Assembly (NCBI RefSeq): GCF_015351595.1
Contig: NZ_JADKPT010000005.1
Coordinates: 248,001-312,000, forward strand
From: Flavobacterium sp. LC2016-12
Lineage (GTDB): Bacteria > Bacteroidota > Bacteroidia > Flavobacteriales > Flavobacteriaceae
Direction: 5' to 3'
Length of the DNA stretch: 64,000 nucleotides
Position 1 is the first letter of the stretch, and each line of letters begins with the position of its first letter. A program made the position numbers and the translations under genes. Below are positions 51,356-61,130 of this stretch, piece by piece. The notes beneath the pieces were generated by a model. That model was not told the DNA's origin. It did no database searches and saw only the letters and a program-made list of their open reading frames with translations.

Positions 51356-53203
51356 TTAATAAGGTGTAATTCTGGTTTTAGGCAGAAGTTTTTGAAGTTT
51401 TTTTAATTCATCTTCCCTAAAATTATTGCCACGAATTGTAAAATCATAAAGCGTATTAGATAAATTACTCAAGGAATTTGGGAACTCTGCAATTTTATTA
51501 TAACTCAAATCGATTGTAAGTATCGAAGTTAAATTTCCAAAACTCGCAGGAATAACAGTTATTTGATTCGATGCCGCATTAAAAAATTTCAAACTTGTTA
51601 ATCCTCCAAAACTCTCCGGAATTTCTTTTATCTGCATTCCATCAACAGCCAGATATTCCAGTTTTTTTAAATCCCCAATTTTTACTGGCAGATTCTGAAG
51701 TGAGCCGGTTAATTGTAGATTTTTTAAATTTTTTAAATTACTAAAAGAAGCTGGAAGATTCGATGGTACTCCATTAATGATCAGCGTTTCTAAACTGGTC
51801 AGTGCACCAAAATCATCAGGTAAACTTGTCAAAAGGCTTCCGCCGGAAATTTGAAATTGCTTAAGATTCTTTAAACTTGTAAAGCTTTTGGGCAATGTTT
51901 TATACTTACCATACAAAGTCAAAGTTTCTAAATTTACCAATTTACCAAAATCACCTGGCAAGCTTGGATTAGCATTACTGCTAAAGAAAAAGCAAAACTT
52001 TAGACTTATTAACTTAGAAAATGAAGCAGGAACATTTTGAACTATATTCGGTCCTCTAAAAGTATTTAGCATTACTAAATTCCCAAAATTAGTAGGCAAT
52101 TTGTCCAGGAAATTACCTTCTAAATCCAAAAACTGTAATTTTCTCAAATTACTAAAACTTTCCGGTAAGGTAGTTAGTCCCATTCCTGAAAGTTTTAGGT
52201 ATGACAAGTTGGTTAAATTACCAAAACTTGCTGGTAATTCAGGTAACAATTTATTATCCTGATTGTTGTAAATCGTAAGAGAATCTAATTTTTTTAGATT
52301 TCCGATATTTTCTGGAAGTTTACTAATAGCATTACCAGAAAAATCGAGCACTTCTAAATCTAAATACTTATTGGCAATAACTTCCGGAAAAGTATAAAAG
52401 CCATCTCCATACAATGTCAATTTTTTTAAATGTGTAAGCGATTGTAAAGCTGGGTACTTGTCCATAGCACCAAAACGCCATGCATATCCGTCGCCTCCAA
52501 GATGAATTGATATTACATTGTTCTCGTTATCCTTTTTAACTCTGCTCCAATCACCTAAAAGTGCTAAATCTTCAAGTGCTTCTTCTTGTTGAAAAACTCC
52601 TGAATTGAATTCGAATGTTTTGCTGAAAGATTTGCTTCCGTATTTTGTAGTCCAGGTTAATTTATAGGGAGTGTTTTCTAGTCCAAAAAATTTAATATTT
52701 GGAGATTCTTCATCTGGAATTGAAGTTCCACCAAAATTTTGATTCCAAATATTTACATACTTCCCTTCTACTGTCCACTTTCCCTTAATTTGATTTTTAA
52801 CCTGAAGATGTAATCTGGTTTTATAAAATGACGGACTTAAATTTTCAATTTCAATTTTTAATGTATTAAAACTGACGGCAATTGTATCTAATGCTGTACT
52901 CTTTGAATTTGTCACTTTCCAAATCAATTTATACTTTTCTCCCGGTAAACCATGAAAAACGGCTTTAGGATTGTCTTTGTTTTCGATAAAAACTTGTTCA
53001 TCTATCAATCCTGATTCTATAATCCAGATCCCTTTTTCATCAGACTTTAATTCACTAGCATTCAGCTGAACTTTAAATTCTTCTATATTTAAAGCATCAG
53101 TTCCTGCATCGGTAACATATTTTATATCCTGAATATCATCATCTTTTTGACAAGAAGCAAAACACAATAAAAAAATCAAAGCCAATTGGTATATTTTAGA
53201 CAT
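51356..53203 (-). CDS. Leucine-rich-repeat lipoprotein
   Basis: I start at the ATG at 53201-53203 (MSKIYQLALIFLLCFASC), which gives a normal lipoprotein signal; the open frame runs 72 bases further upstream. The mature part has an N-terminal beta-rich region with two repeats of FxVQLNxSEL-/K-x-W-type domains (about 25-180). About 15 LRRs of the plant/bacterial type follow (LxxLxxLxxLxLxxNxLxxLPxSFxNL). Such surface LRR proteins usually bind other molecules or cells. No transport or enzymatic genes are linked. Substrate and partner are unknown. Confidence 0.85.
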   Translation of the reverse strand: MSKIYQLALIFLLCFASCQKDDDIQDIKYVTDAGTDALNIEEFKVQLNASELKSDEKGIWIIESGLIDEQVFIENKDNPKAVFHGLPGEKYKLIWKVTNSKSTALDTIAVSFNTLKIEIENLSPSFYKTRLHLQVKNQIKGKWTVEGKYVNIWNQNFGGTSIPDEESPNIKFFGLENTPYKLTWTTKYGSKSFSKTFEFNSGVFQQEEALEDLALLGDWSRVKKDNENNVISIHLGGDGYAWRFGAMDKYPALQSLTHLKKLTLYGDGFYTFPEVIANKYLDLEVLDFSGNAISKLPENIGNLKKLDSLTIYNNQDNKLLPELPASFGNLTNLSYLKLSGMGLTTLPESFSNLRKLQFLDLEGNFLDKLPTNFGNLVMLNTFRGPNIVQNVPASFSKLISLKFCFFFSSNANPSLPGDFGKLVNLETLTLYGKYKTLPKSFTSLKNLKQFQISGGSLLTSLPDDFGALTSLETLIINGVPSNLPASFSNLKNLKNLQLTGSLQNLPVKIGDLKKLEYLAVDGMQIKEIPESFGGLTSLKFFNAASNQITVIPASFGNLTSILTIDLSYNKIAEFPNSLSNLSNTLYDFTIRGNNFREDELKKLQKLLPKTRITPY

Positions 53204-53351
53204 ATTGATTGTAGACCTTAAATCTTTCATAAGTTTTAAATAGTTTTTGAGTTTATTTGCGATAAACTTAAGCAAAAAATAATTTATAGGATTTTGTACG
53301 TTAATATATATTTTAACTTTTTAGCTAAACCCCTTCAAACCAATTATTAAA

Positions 53352-53383
53352 ACTAAAAAACTCCATTATTTCTAATGGAGTTT
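53352..53383 (-). terminator. Terminator of the serine hydrolase gene
   Basis: On the minus strand AAACTCCATTA-GAAA-TAATGGAGTTT is followed by T-rich sequence. Confidence 0.85.
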
Positions 53384-53398
53384 ACTATCCCGTTTTGT

Positions 53399-54457
53399 TT
53401 ATTTCAAAACCGTATCATAAATCTCATTCAACAAATTTTGTCTCATTTTTGAATTTCGCTGGTTTAACAAAATTATAATACCCCATTTTTTAGTCCTGTC
53501 GTAACATAGAATAGAAGATTCTCCCATAGAATCGCCAGATTTTAAATAAATAGTATTTTTTTCATCTGTTGAAATATTTAAACCTAATCCCATTTCTCTT
53601 TTATCATCTTTATAGAAGATCTTTTCAGTTACTATGGCGGCTTTACCTATTTCTGTTTCTTTATTTAAAACCGCTTTTAAATAGGTAACCATATCAGCAG
53701 CATTAGATTTTACCAAACCAGCCGGAGCTGTAACATTCCAATTCATGAATTCCTGAACACCACCTTCTGGATTATGCCCTACTGTTCTGTTTTTTACATT
53801 AAAGTCCGTAGTTAATGTGTTTGTCATCTTTAAAGGTTTTACGATCTTACTTCTTATAATCTCGTCATAACTTTTGCCGTATAATTTTTCTATTATTTGT
53901 CCTAATAAAGTATAGCCAATCGTAGAATAACGATATTTACCGTAATCCTTTAATTCACTGCAACTATTAACCAGATCGGTCAATGTTTTTCGAGTTACAT
54001 TACTTATGGGTTGTTGCGAATTTAGTTCAATTAATTTTCCAAAATCGATGTCAGGCAAACCAGATTGGTGTGATGCCAGGTCTGAAATTTTTATTCTATT
54101 TTTAAGTTTTTCCTGCAATACATATTCTTTTGGAAGGAAGCCGTCTATATAATCATCTGTTTTTATTTTCTTATCCAAAACTGCTTGTGCCATTAAATTT
54201 GAAGTTATAATTTTAGTGATGGATGCAATTTCGAATAGAGAATTTTTATCAATTTTAATTTGACTTTCTTTACTCAAATTGCCATATGCTGTAAAGTACT
54301 CTTTATCATTTTGGATAAAACCGACACTAATCCCTACATCAGGATTTTTTTGATAACTATCTTTTATTATGGAATCAATCTTTCTGGTAAAGTCTTGCCC
54401 AAAAGAAACTGTACTTGTTACTAATAAGGCTGCTAAAAATTTTAATGGAGTTTTCAT
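53399..54457 (-). CDS. Serine hydrolase (class C beta-lactamase family)
   Basis: The 352-residue protein has a signal peptide ending near VSFGQ. It has SITK (S79/K82) and YST (Y177), where the third position is Thr rather than the usual Asn. Near residue 322 it has LKSGDSMG, which takes the HxG/KTG place. It lacks the TPR tail of the other serine hydrolase. The upstream AraC-type gene on the same strand may control it. Substrate unknown. Confidence 0.85.
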   Translation of the reverse strand: MKTPLKFLAALLVTSTVSFGQDFTRKIDSIIKDSYQKNPDVGISVGFIQNDKEYFTAYGNLSKESQIKIDKNSLFEIASITKIITSNLMAQAVLDKKIKTDDYIDGFLPKEYVLQEKLKNRIKISDLASHQSGLPDIDFGKLIELNSQQPISNVTRKTLTDLVNSCSELKDYGKYRYSTIGYTLLGQIIEKLYGKSYDEIIRSKIVKPLKMTNTLTTDFNVKNRTVGHNPEGGVQEFMNWNVTAPAGLVKSNAADMVTYLKAVLNKETEIGKAAIVTEKIFYKDDKREMGLGLNISTDEKNTIYLKSGDSMGESSILCYDRTKKWGIIILLNQRNSKMRQNLLNEIYDTVLK

Positions 54458-54611
54458 TTGTATCGTGATTTAGGTTAATGATTTATTTCGATACAAAGAT
54501 GTGGGAGAAATTATCGGTACGCGACCGAATAAAAATACTCGAACGCATTTGTTTTTATAAATAAGTACGAGTAGTTTAAAACACAAGTACGAGTAATCAC
54601 AAAATATTGTC

Positions 54612-55748
54612 TTACAGGTTTTTGCGATAAGCTGTTGGCGTATAGCCAGTATGTTTTTTGAAAGCAGTATTAAAAGAAGATTTTGAATTAAAACCTACAT
54701 CATATAAAATTTCTAAAATAGTCAGCTTACTTTTCGAATCATCTTTTAAAATATCCATTGCACACTCTACACGATACGTATTAACAAAATCATAAAAATG
54801 CTGTTCTAAGGTATGATTAATTAAAAGAGACAAGTCGCGAACAGGAATTTCAATAGCGGCAGAAATATCCTGAATGGTTAAAGAAGAACTAAGAAATGGT
54901 TTTTCTTCCATCATATAGTGCTGCAATTTCAACAACTCTTCATTATGATGCTCTTTTTCATTAGCGAATTGCACACTATTTTTTTCTTCGGAAATTATAT
55001 CTTGTACAAGCTTTAATTTTGAATCAATAGTTCTAAAAAGACCTGGATTATTTAGCGCTTTATACAAATACCAAAAAATAATGAACAGTTCAAATAAGAC
55101 CAATCCAATTTTTAATCCTGCTGAAATGTTAGGATATTCGGTAAATTTAAAGATGTTTTTTACTAGTGCAATAAAATAAAAAGCGGAAAGAGCCACGGTA
55201 AACTGAAACAACCAATTAAGAGATTCAATGCTTGCGCCTGCATAATTTTCAAGATATATTTTTCTCGCTTTTCTCAAGATCATAAAAGCGGCAACAATAT
55301 AAAATAACATTTGAATATGCATCAAAACATGATTGAACTGCACCTCTGGCCTACTGCCTATTTTTGAAAGAAAACTGATTTTATATTCCTGGTCGACTGC
55401 GTAAAAGCGGGGCATCAGGATTAAATTTGCTATTAAAAAAGTAACGCCATGAATTAAATGCTTTGGTTTTAATTTAAAATCAGAATAGCAGACAGATAAG
55501 ACATATAAATAAAAAGTGGGAAGTTGCAAGAAAAAAAAGGAACTTATAAAGATTCTCATATTTAATGAAATCGCCAATAAATCACCAAGATTTGCACTAA
55601 TATCAATTGCAGTTAAAAGCAGAAAAAAAGCAAAAAGACGATTACTTAATTTATGTGCTGTTTTGACGGTGAGTAAAAACAAGGATAAAAATAATGCGAT
55701 GAAAATTATTATTATAGAGATTGTAACCAATAAATTAATTTTATCCAT
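54612..55748 (-). CDS. AraC-type regulator with membrane N-terminus
   Basis: The 378-residue protein has six to eight hydrophobic helices in residues about 5-235, then a cytoplasmic C-terminal AraC HTH: SSLTIQDISAAIEIPVRDLSLLINHTLEQHFYDFVN and ILEILYDVGFNSKSSFNTAFKKHTGYTPTAYRK. This is the layout of membrane-bound Bacteroidetes regulators that sense a ligand or protein in the envelope. It lies 154 bases upstream of the serine hydrolase gene, which it may regulate. Confidence 0.9.
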   Translation of the reverse strand: MDKINLLVTISIIIIFIALFLSLFLLTVKTAHKLSNRLFAFFLLLTAIDISANLGDLLAISLNMRIFISSFFFLQLPTFYLYVLSVCYSDFKLKPKHLIHGVTFLIANLILMPRFYAVDQEYKISFLSKIGSRPEVQFNHVLMHIQMLFYIVAAFMILRKARKIYLENYAGASIESLNWLFQFTVALSAFYFIALVKNIFKFTEYPNISAGLKIGLVLFELFIIFWYLYKALNNPGLFRTIDSKLKLVQDIISEEKNSVQFANEKEHHNEELLKLQHYMMEEKPFLSSSLTIQDISAAIEIPVRDLSLLINHTLEQHFYDFVNTYRVECAMDILKDDSKSKLTILEILYDVGFNSKSSFNTAFKKHTGYTPTAYRKNL

Positions 55749-55851
55749 TAAGCATTTTATTTTTTCAGTGTTGTTTTCAGGAAAGTCTTCCGGCGAATAT
55801 AGGAAATATTTTTACTACAAATAAATTACGATTTCAGTTGCTAAGCCCTCT

Positions 55852-57222
55852 CTACTTTATCAGCTTGAATAATGCTTCAAGTGTCGAGTTCTTTTGGTTC
55901 ACAATTATCAATTGACTTTTATCTTCTAAAAATATTTTCTCTGTAAACTCTTTGTCCGCTTTAAAGTGCCAATTTTTTAATTCCGCAAATTTGCTTTTTA
56001 CCAGTTTTAGTTTTTCAGGATTGTTTTTTGAAATGATAATCACTTTAGTCAATGGTGTCTTCTGCATTTTTTCAATACTGCTTTCCGTGATTTGGTCCTC
56101 ATATTCTGTTCTGGAACGATAACGAAACATTTGATTTATTGCGGTAAAATCTTTTTCATTTTCAGAGATCACATATCGATACGTCATTATATTATCAAGT
56201 TCATTGATCCAATTCGGAAAATTCGTTTCATAAATCTTAATGTAATTATCAATAAAATTTTTATCAATTGCTTTCTTCTGATCAATATACTCCTTAACTA
56301 AAGGGTAAATTTGCTTTGCGATCAGATTAATATATTTTTTGTTATACCAATCCTGTGTGTCAATTTTTCCGTCTAATTGCTCATAAACATAACCATTGCC
56401 AAGTGCAGTTGCCAAGGCTTCATTCATAATTTGATAGGCGTAATTACTACATTTTGATTTATTTTCTTTGAAATAGGTATCGATTTCTGTTTTTACTTCA
56501 AGCGATTCCTCATCATAAATTATGTGAAAAGTTTCATGCAGCATAACACTAAACAAAACTTTATACGATTTTAAATCGGTTTGTATCGCACTTATAAAAT
56601 TATTGCAAAACGCCTGAGCCGTAAACCCTTTAGAATTAGGCAACGGGTAAAAAGCAATATTAAAAGGAATTGAATTATCCCAACTTGAATTATAAAACAA
56701 TAGTCCCGTTTCAAAATAGTTCTCTATCTGATGTTCATTAGAATATTTTATGATTTCTTCAAGTTGTTTTTCAAACTTTTCCTTGTTCGGATTATAAATT
56801 AGTTCGTTGTAAATAGATGTACACTCAGAAATACATTGTGCTAAATCACTTAAAATTTTGTTCGGAATAATTCCATTCGAACGAAGTTTAAATTCCTTGA
56901 TATTTTCTGTTTCAATCAGATTTTTTTTCAAAATATCCTCCGTTTGCATACCCTTTTTTGAGCCGTACGGAAATTCGTCAAAGCGATAACTATAGTCAAG
57001 AGTTAATTTATCAAATTTTGAAATTATAGTTTTATAGTAATCAGTATTGTATTTTGATTTTTGAAATTCAGTTTTGAAAACATTCTCAGGATAATTTTCA
57101 GAAAGATTTTGCAAAAAAATTAAAACAGCCAATTGTTCAGAATAGCGAATTTTGAAAGTTGTTTTTTGTCCAAAACTGAAAGTTGTCCAAAGTATTAAGC
57201 AAGCAAGCACTTTTATATTCAT
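55852..57222 (-). CDS. Secreted putative zinc metallopeptidase
   Basis: The 456-residue protein has a signal peptide (LACLILWTTFSFGQ). HETFH (H229/E230/H233) in MLHETFHIIYDEE is followed 35 residues later by NEALATALGNGYVY (E268), the gluzincin pattern of two His and a Glu ligand. The remainder is mostly helical with long charged segments. I do not recognise the family. Peptidase activity is inferred from the zinc motif only. Confidence 0.65.
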   Translation of the reverse strand: MNIKVLACLILWTTFSFGQKTTFKIRYSEQLAVLIFLQNLSENYPENVFKTEFQKSKYNTDYYKTIISKFDKLTLDYSYRFDEFPYGSKKGMQTEDILKKNLIETENIKEFKLRSNGIIPNKILSDLAQCISECTSIYNELIYNPNKEKFEKQLEEIIKYSNEHQIENYFETGLLFYNSSWDNSIPFNIAFYPLPNSKGFTAQAFCNNFISAIQTDLKSYKVLFSVMLHETFHIIYDEESLEVKTEIDTYFKENKSKCSNYAYQIMNEALATALGNGYVYEQLDGKIDTQDWYNKKYINLIAKQIYPLVKEYIDQKKAIDKNFIDNYIKIYETNFPNWINELDNIMTYRYVISENEKDFTAINQMFRYRSRTEYEDQITESSIEKMQKTPLTKVIIISKNNPEKLKLVKSKFAELKNWHFKADKEFTEKIFLEDKSQLIIVNQKNSTLEALFKLIK

Positions 57223-57335
57223 AATTTCATAATATTGATTTTAATTTTACTGCAATACATTCTTCTACAATTTAAGTTCATCTGCTTTGGAAATTAGTGA
57301 GATAAACAAAAATATAATGTGTTTTCATTTGACTA

Positions 57336-58709
57336 TCAATCTCCGCCGCAGCCTCCGCAAGAACTTCCGCAAGAACTACTACACGAGCTTCCGCAAGAAC
57401 TACCACAACTGGACCAACTACTGCTACCCGAATCCCCATTCCGGTTTAAATACCCTGTTAAAGGAAGAAAAGAACTCACTAATAATACTTCACCATAAAG
57501 AAAGTAATTCCAATGCCAGTCTTTTGCAGTATCTGAATTCATTTTTTCATTTGTAAAAACTAATGGCATTGTGGTACTAAAAAGATAAGTCACTATTTTT
57601 CTAAAATAAATCCTGGTTACTATTAAAAGTGCAAAAAGAGTAAATACTAAAAATGCTACAGGTTTATCTCTTGAAATTCCAGAAATAATTCTGCTAAAAC
57701 CAATACTTAAAAGCAGGCCAAAGACTAGCAGCACAATTTTTATAATCTGCATAAATTGCTGTGAGTCTACAATGGTTTTTCTTATTCGACTAACTGCTTT
57801 TTCAAGCTGTTCATAAATCGGATTTCGCGCTACTATTCTAAACAATTGAGGATACGGCATCGGTTCGTATTCTTTCATGATTTCAATAACACAATTTTCA
57901 TATTTATCATCAGTCAAACTTTCGTCGATCAGATTTAATCTGTTGTTACCTAAAACCTCAATTTTCTTATTGCTGATTAAATTATTTACAACGCCGTGGA
58001 TGACAAATTCTAATTTATTATGCTGAAGAAATACTAGCTCAAAAGGACTAAGATTAACTAAAATGAAATTTGATTGTATATGCTGATAAAAGGATGCAAA
58101 TGCTTTTTTTACAAAGCGCATTATCAACACGATTACGATCACAAATAATAAAATATAGCAGATCAAAAAATCCGGGTTTCCAATTTGTATTAAAACAGGT
58201 CTTATTAAATAATAGACTGGAAAAATAAGAACCGCAAATAGGCCAATAAATATTCTTTTTAGTCGATCAATTTCAATTGCGCTTTTTTCTAGATTTAGAG
58301 AATCGAGTTCATTACTATATTCCCAAATTACTTCTGGTTGTTTCCCGAAGTTTTGTTCATATAATTCTTTAGTTCTTTCTTTGGCTTTATGAAATTTCTC
58401 TGCATCAGATCGATTATGAGTCGACGGAATATGTTCAATTCTTTTAGACAACAGGGTACATAAATCGGTATAAGAAGAAGTAAATATCAAGTGTTGATGC
58501 CAGACAATATCAACAATTTCTGAAGGCGAAACCATATCATTTGAAATAGCCGCCAGATACATGAATTTTTTATATTCGAGAATAGCAGTTTCTGCAAAAT
58601 GAATGGTCCACTTATTTTCAAGAGCTAGTCTGGTCAGAAATCCATACTTATCATTAGGATTGTTTAATTCAAATTTTAAAACTTCATTCCAAAGTATCGT
58701 GTTCATCAA
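57336..58709 (-). CDS. Membrane protein: DUF1399-like N-terminus, TIGR04222-like body, Cys-rich tail
   Basis: The 457-residue protein has an N-terminal part (1-110) like glycine-rich-domain (DUF1399) proteins, with VDIVWHQHLIFTSSYTDLC (WHxH) and a following Lys/Arg-rich helix. A membrane body with six or more helices follows (for example FLICYILLFVIVIVLIMRFV; IIKIVLLVFGLLLSIGFSRII). The last 25 residues have six cysteines in an SSC/GGC pattern, as in TIGR04222 proteins. The fusion of the two parts is unusual to me. The tail could bind metal or be modified, but that is speculation. Confidence 0.65.
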   Translation of the reverse strand: MMNTILWNEVLKFELNNPNDKYGFLTRLALENKWTIHFAETAILEYKKFMYLAAISNDMVSPSEIVDIVWHQHLIFTSSYTDLCTLLSKRIEHIPSTHNRSDAEKFHKAKERTKELYEQNFGKQPEVIWEYSNELDSLNLEKSAIEIDRLKRIFIGLFAVLIFPVYYLIRPVLIQIGNPDFLICYILLFVIVIVLIMRFVKKAFASFYQHIQSNFILVNLSPFELVFLQHNKLEFVIHGVVNNLISNKKIEVLGNNRLNLIDESLTDDKYENCVIEIMKEYEPMPYPQLFRIVARNPIYEQLEKAVSRIRKTIVDSQQFMQIIKIVLLVFGLLLSIGFSRIISGISRDKPVAFLVFTLFALLIVTRIYFRKIVTYLFSTTMPLVFTNEKMNSDTAKDWHWNYFLYGEVLLVSSFLPLTGYLNRNGDSGSSSWSSCGSSCGSSCSSSCGSSCGGCGGD

Positions 58710-58863
58710 GGCAATTTATTTTTCTTTTTCAGTTGATCCAATAGTTTAATTAAAGATGTTTCCAACTTATATTTATCGCTAATATAGAACTAATTTTATT
58801 ACAAGAACAAATAAGTTTTTCAAGGGAATTTTAAAGGAAATCCCTTCAAATAAAGCTGAAAAA

Positions 58864-58896
58864 TGCCCCCAAATTGTGTCTAACATTTTGGGGGCA
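58864..58896 (-). terminator. Terminator of the lipoprotein gene
   Basis: On the minus strand TGCCCCCAAA and TTTGGGGGCA form a 10-bp stem closed by a 13-base loop, followed by TTTTT. Confidence 0.85.
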
Positions 58897-58936
58897 CTTC
58901 AAAACAATGGAGTTTTTTTCGACTTATATTTTATAT

Positions 58937-60328
58937 TTAAAGTTTAACCGAAAAACTTTCATAAGTGAAATCCTCTGCTGAAGGCTTATTCATTTCAATC
59001 CACTGTATAATATCCTGTTTAAAGAAATCTAACGTTGTATTTTTAGGCGCATTCGTATAGATTTGAGAATATCCACCTATTATCCAATCTGGATTATATC
59101 CCGCAAATTTTTCGTATTTTTTTAGTATTGCCTCCGGAATTTTAAATGGCGCAATATTAACTGTTCCTACACTTTCAGCACCTTCAAAATAAATATTATA
59201 ACTAATTCCTGGCTCCGCCGTAGGCCTATGTGTATTAAAATTGATACTGCTTCTAACTAACTTTTTGTCCGGAAATATAGCACTATGGGTTAGCTTATAT
59301 TGATCACCAGTTTTTATTATGCTTTGACCTGTCAATTCTTTAATATCAATAGTTGAAGGAATATCTTTTTTATTACTTCTAATAGCGTAGCTGGTATTTT
59401 TTTCTTTAGCCGAATAAATAAAATCCCAATAACTAATTGGTAATTCTTCAGTACCGGTTATGTACCAAATCTTATCCCCTTCATTAATATCATTAAAAAA
59501 TGTAACTAGCTCTCTCCTATCTACTTTAGAGTTATGAGTATAAAAAAACATATTCCAATAATCATTACTTTTAGCATTTACCTGAATTGTCTTTTTTTCT
59601 GCAGCGCTAAAATCACTTTTATTTAAAGTAATTAAATCGTCTCCGCTGTTACTAAGTGCAAGCGCTGTTAAGTCTAAGTATTTTACATATGGAATATTTG
59701 TGCCCCTTTCAAAAAGAACCATTTGCGCCCCATGTATTTTTTCTTTTGGATCATTGTTGTAATACAAATTAACATCTTTAAAACCATAACCTCCTTCAAT
59801 TTTATCCCAAGCAAATTGATTCCAGAGAGCCCATCCACTGCGCCCAAGATATGGATTGCTTAACTGATAATCTGCTGAACTAGTGTTGGTTGGTCTGTTT
59901 CCAAAATCTTCTACTTTAAACTTTAAGATTTTAGTTCCTGTCTCCTGATAGTTGTCAAGCATTCTATTGGAATCTGTAAAACTTTGACCGACATTCACAT
60001 TTCTGATATGATCGATGGATATGTTTTGTGTATTTACAACCGAAATGTATACAATATCAATTTTATCGCCATCATATTTCGCCTTGAGATCCCATTTAAC
60101 AGAATCAACCAAACAGCCGTACTGAAGCAGCTTCCCTTCGGGAGTATAAGCTGCTAAATAAGACTGTATAGAACCATTATATTTATTAGGATCCAGATCT
60201 ACTGAAAACAAAACTTTTGTCTTTGCATCCGGATTATCAGAAGAGTCAGTAGTTTCATCATTTTCACAGCTAACAAGAGCTAATAACAAAAATGCAACAA
60301 AAAATAGGTTGTGGCGAAGTTTAAACAT
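58937..60328 (-). CDS. Hypothetical lipoprotein
   Basis: The 463-residue protein has a lipoprotein signal (LLLALVSC) and a Ser/Asp/Thr-rich stretch after the Cys. Beta-rich sequence continues to the end, with short segments such as VNLYYNNDPKEKIHGAQMVL. I do not recognise the family. It may be an outer-membrane-facing surface protein. A terminator follows and the VOC gene lies upstream. Confidence 0.65.
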   Translation of the reverse strand: MFKLRHNLFFVAFLLLALVSCENDETTDSSDNPDAKTKVLFSVDLDPNKYNGSIQSYLAAYTPEGKLLQYGCLVDSVKWDLKAKYDGDKIDIVYISVVNTQNISIDHIRNVNVGQSFTDSNRMLDNYQETGTKILKFKVEDFGNRPTNTSSADYQLSNPYLGRSGWALWNQFAWDKIEGGYGFKDVNLYYNNDPKEKIHGAQMVLFERGTNIPYVKYLDLTALALSNSGDDLITLNKSDFSAAEKKTIQVNAKSNDYWNMFFYTHNSKVDRRELVTFFNDINEGDKIWYITGTEELPISYWDFIYSAKEKNTSYAIRSNKKDIPSTIDIKELTGQSIIKTGDQYKLTHSAIFPDKKLVRSSINFNTHRPTAEPGISYNIYFEGAESVGTVNIAPFKIPEAILKKYEKFAGYNPDWIIGGYSQIYTNAPKNTTLDFFKQDIIQWIEMNKPSAEDFTYESFSVKL

Positions 60329-60530
60329 AAGTGGTATTTTGGTTTAGGTTAACACATCAAATATAACAAAATTGTGAGATTTTAATTATAATTACAACTT
60401 TTTTCATAAATATTTTTCAAGAAAAATAGTAATTAACTACGAATATCTTTGTATTTAAAATTAATATCGAAAATGTTTTTCTGTTATTTAATACAAAAAA
60501 CAGATCATAACATCATGTGGCTATCTATTT

Positions 60531-60582
60531 TAAAAAATAAAAAAACTCCATTTGCCGTGGCGAATAGAGTTTTTTTATTTTT
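60531..60582 (-). terminator. Terminator of the VOC gene
   Basis: TAAAAAATAAAAAAACTC and its complement with an inner ATTTGCC/GGCGAAT pairing (one bulge) form a long hairpin with a T-run. Confidence 0.85.
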
Positions 60583-60595
60583 TAAAATTATTCTT

Positions 60596-61015
60596 TTACA
60601 TCGGTTCCCACAGCTCAATCTTATTACCGTCGGCATCCATAATATGAACAAATTTTCCGTAGTCATAAGCGGCAACTTCATCTAAAATAGTAACACCATT
60701 TTGCTTCAATTTTTCTAAAAGTCCTTCAAGATTCTGAACTCTATAGTTAATCATAAACTCTTTTTTGGAAGGTGAAAAATAGTCATCTCCTTTTTTGAAA
60801 GTACTCCATTGAAGCGCTTCAATATCATCGGGATTATTAATATTTCTGGATTCAAAAGTCGAACCCCAATCGTTTACATCAAGTCCTAAATTTTTCGCGT
60901 ACCAATCTTTTGTGTCTTTCGGATTATCTGAAAAAAAGAAAATCCCTCCAATTCCTGTCACTTTTGGTGTTTTATCAGAACCTGAGTTGTCTGATTGTTT
61001 TTTTGAGTCTTCCAT
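60596..61015 (-). CDS. VOC family (glyoxalase/bleomycin-resistance-fold) protein
   Basis: The 139-residue protein has VTGIGGIFFFSDNPKDTKDWYAKNLGLDVNDWGSTFESR and GVTILDEVAAYDYGKFVHIMDADGNKIELWEP. The end block (metal-ligand Glu in NKIELWEP) and the two beta-alpha-beta-beta-beta units are VOC features. The substrate is unknown. It lies 115 bases downstream of the TetX-like monooxygenase gene on the same strand. Confidence 0.88.
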   Translation of the reverse strand: MEDSKKQSDNSGSDKTPKVTGIGGIFFFSDNPKDTKDWYAKNLGLDVNDWGSTFESRNINNPDDIEALQWSTFKKGDDYFSPSKKEFMINYRVQNLEGLLEKLKQNGVTILDEVAAYDYGKFVHIMDADGNKIELWEPM

Positions 61016-61130
61016 ACTATTTGTATTTTGGGTTGTAGCTTTACAAATTTAACTAATACAATTGATATTACTAACACATAAAGTCTTTTCTAACAAATCA
61101 TTAAAACAGAAAAACAATCCCATTCAAAAT

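Noticed and set aside
57338..57420. Cys/Ser/Gly tail as a RiPP precursor
   Set aside because: It is the tail of a large membrane protein with no leader/core layout and no modifying enzyme nearby.
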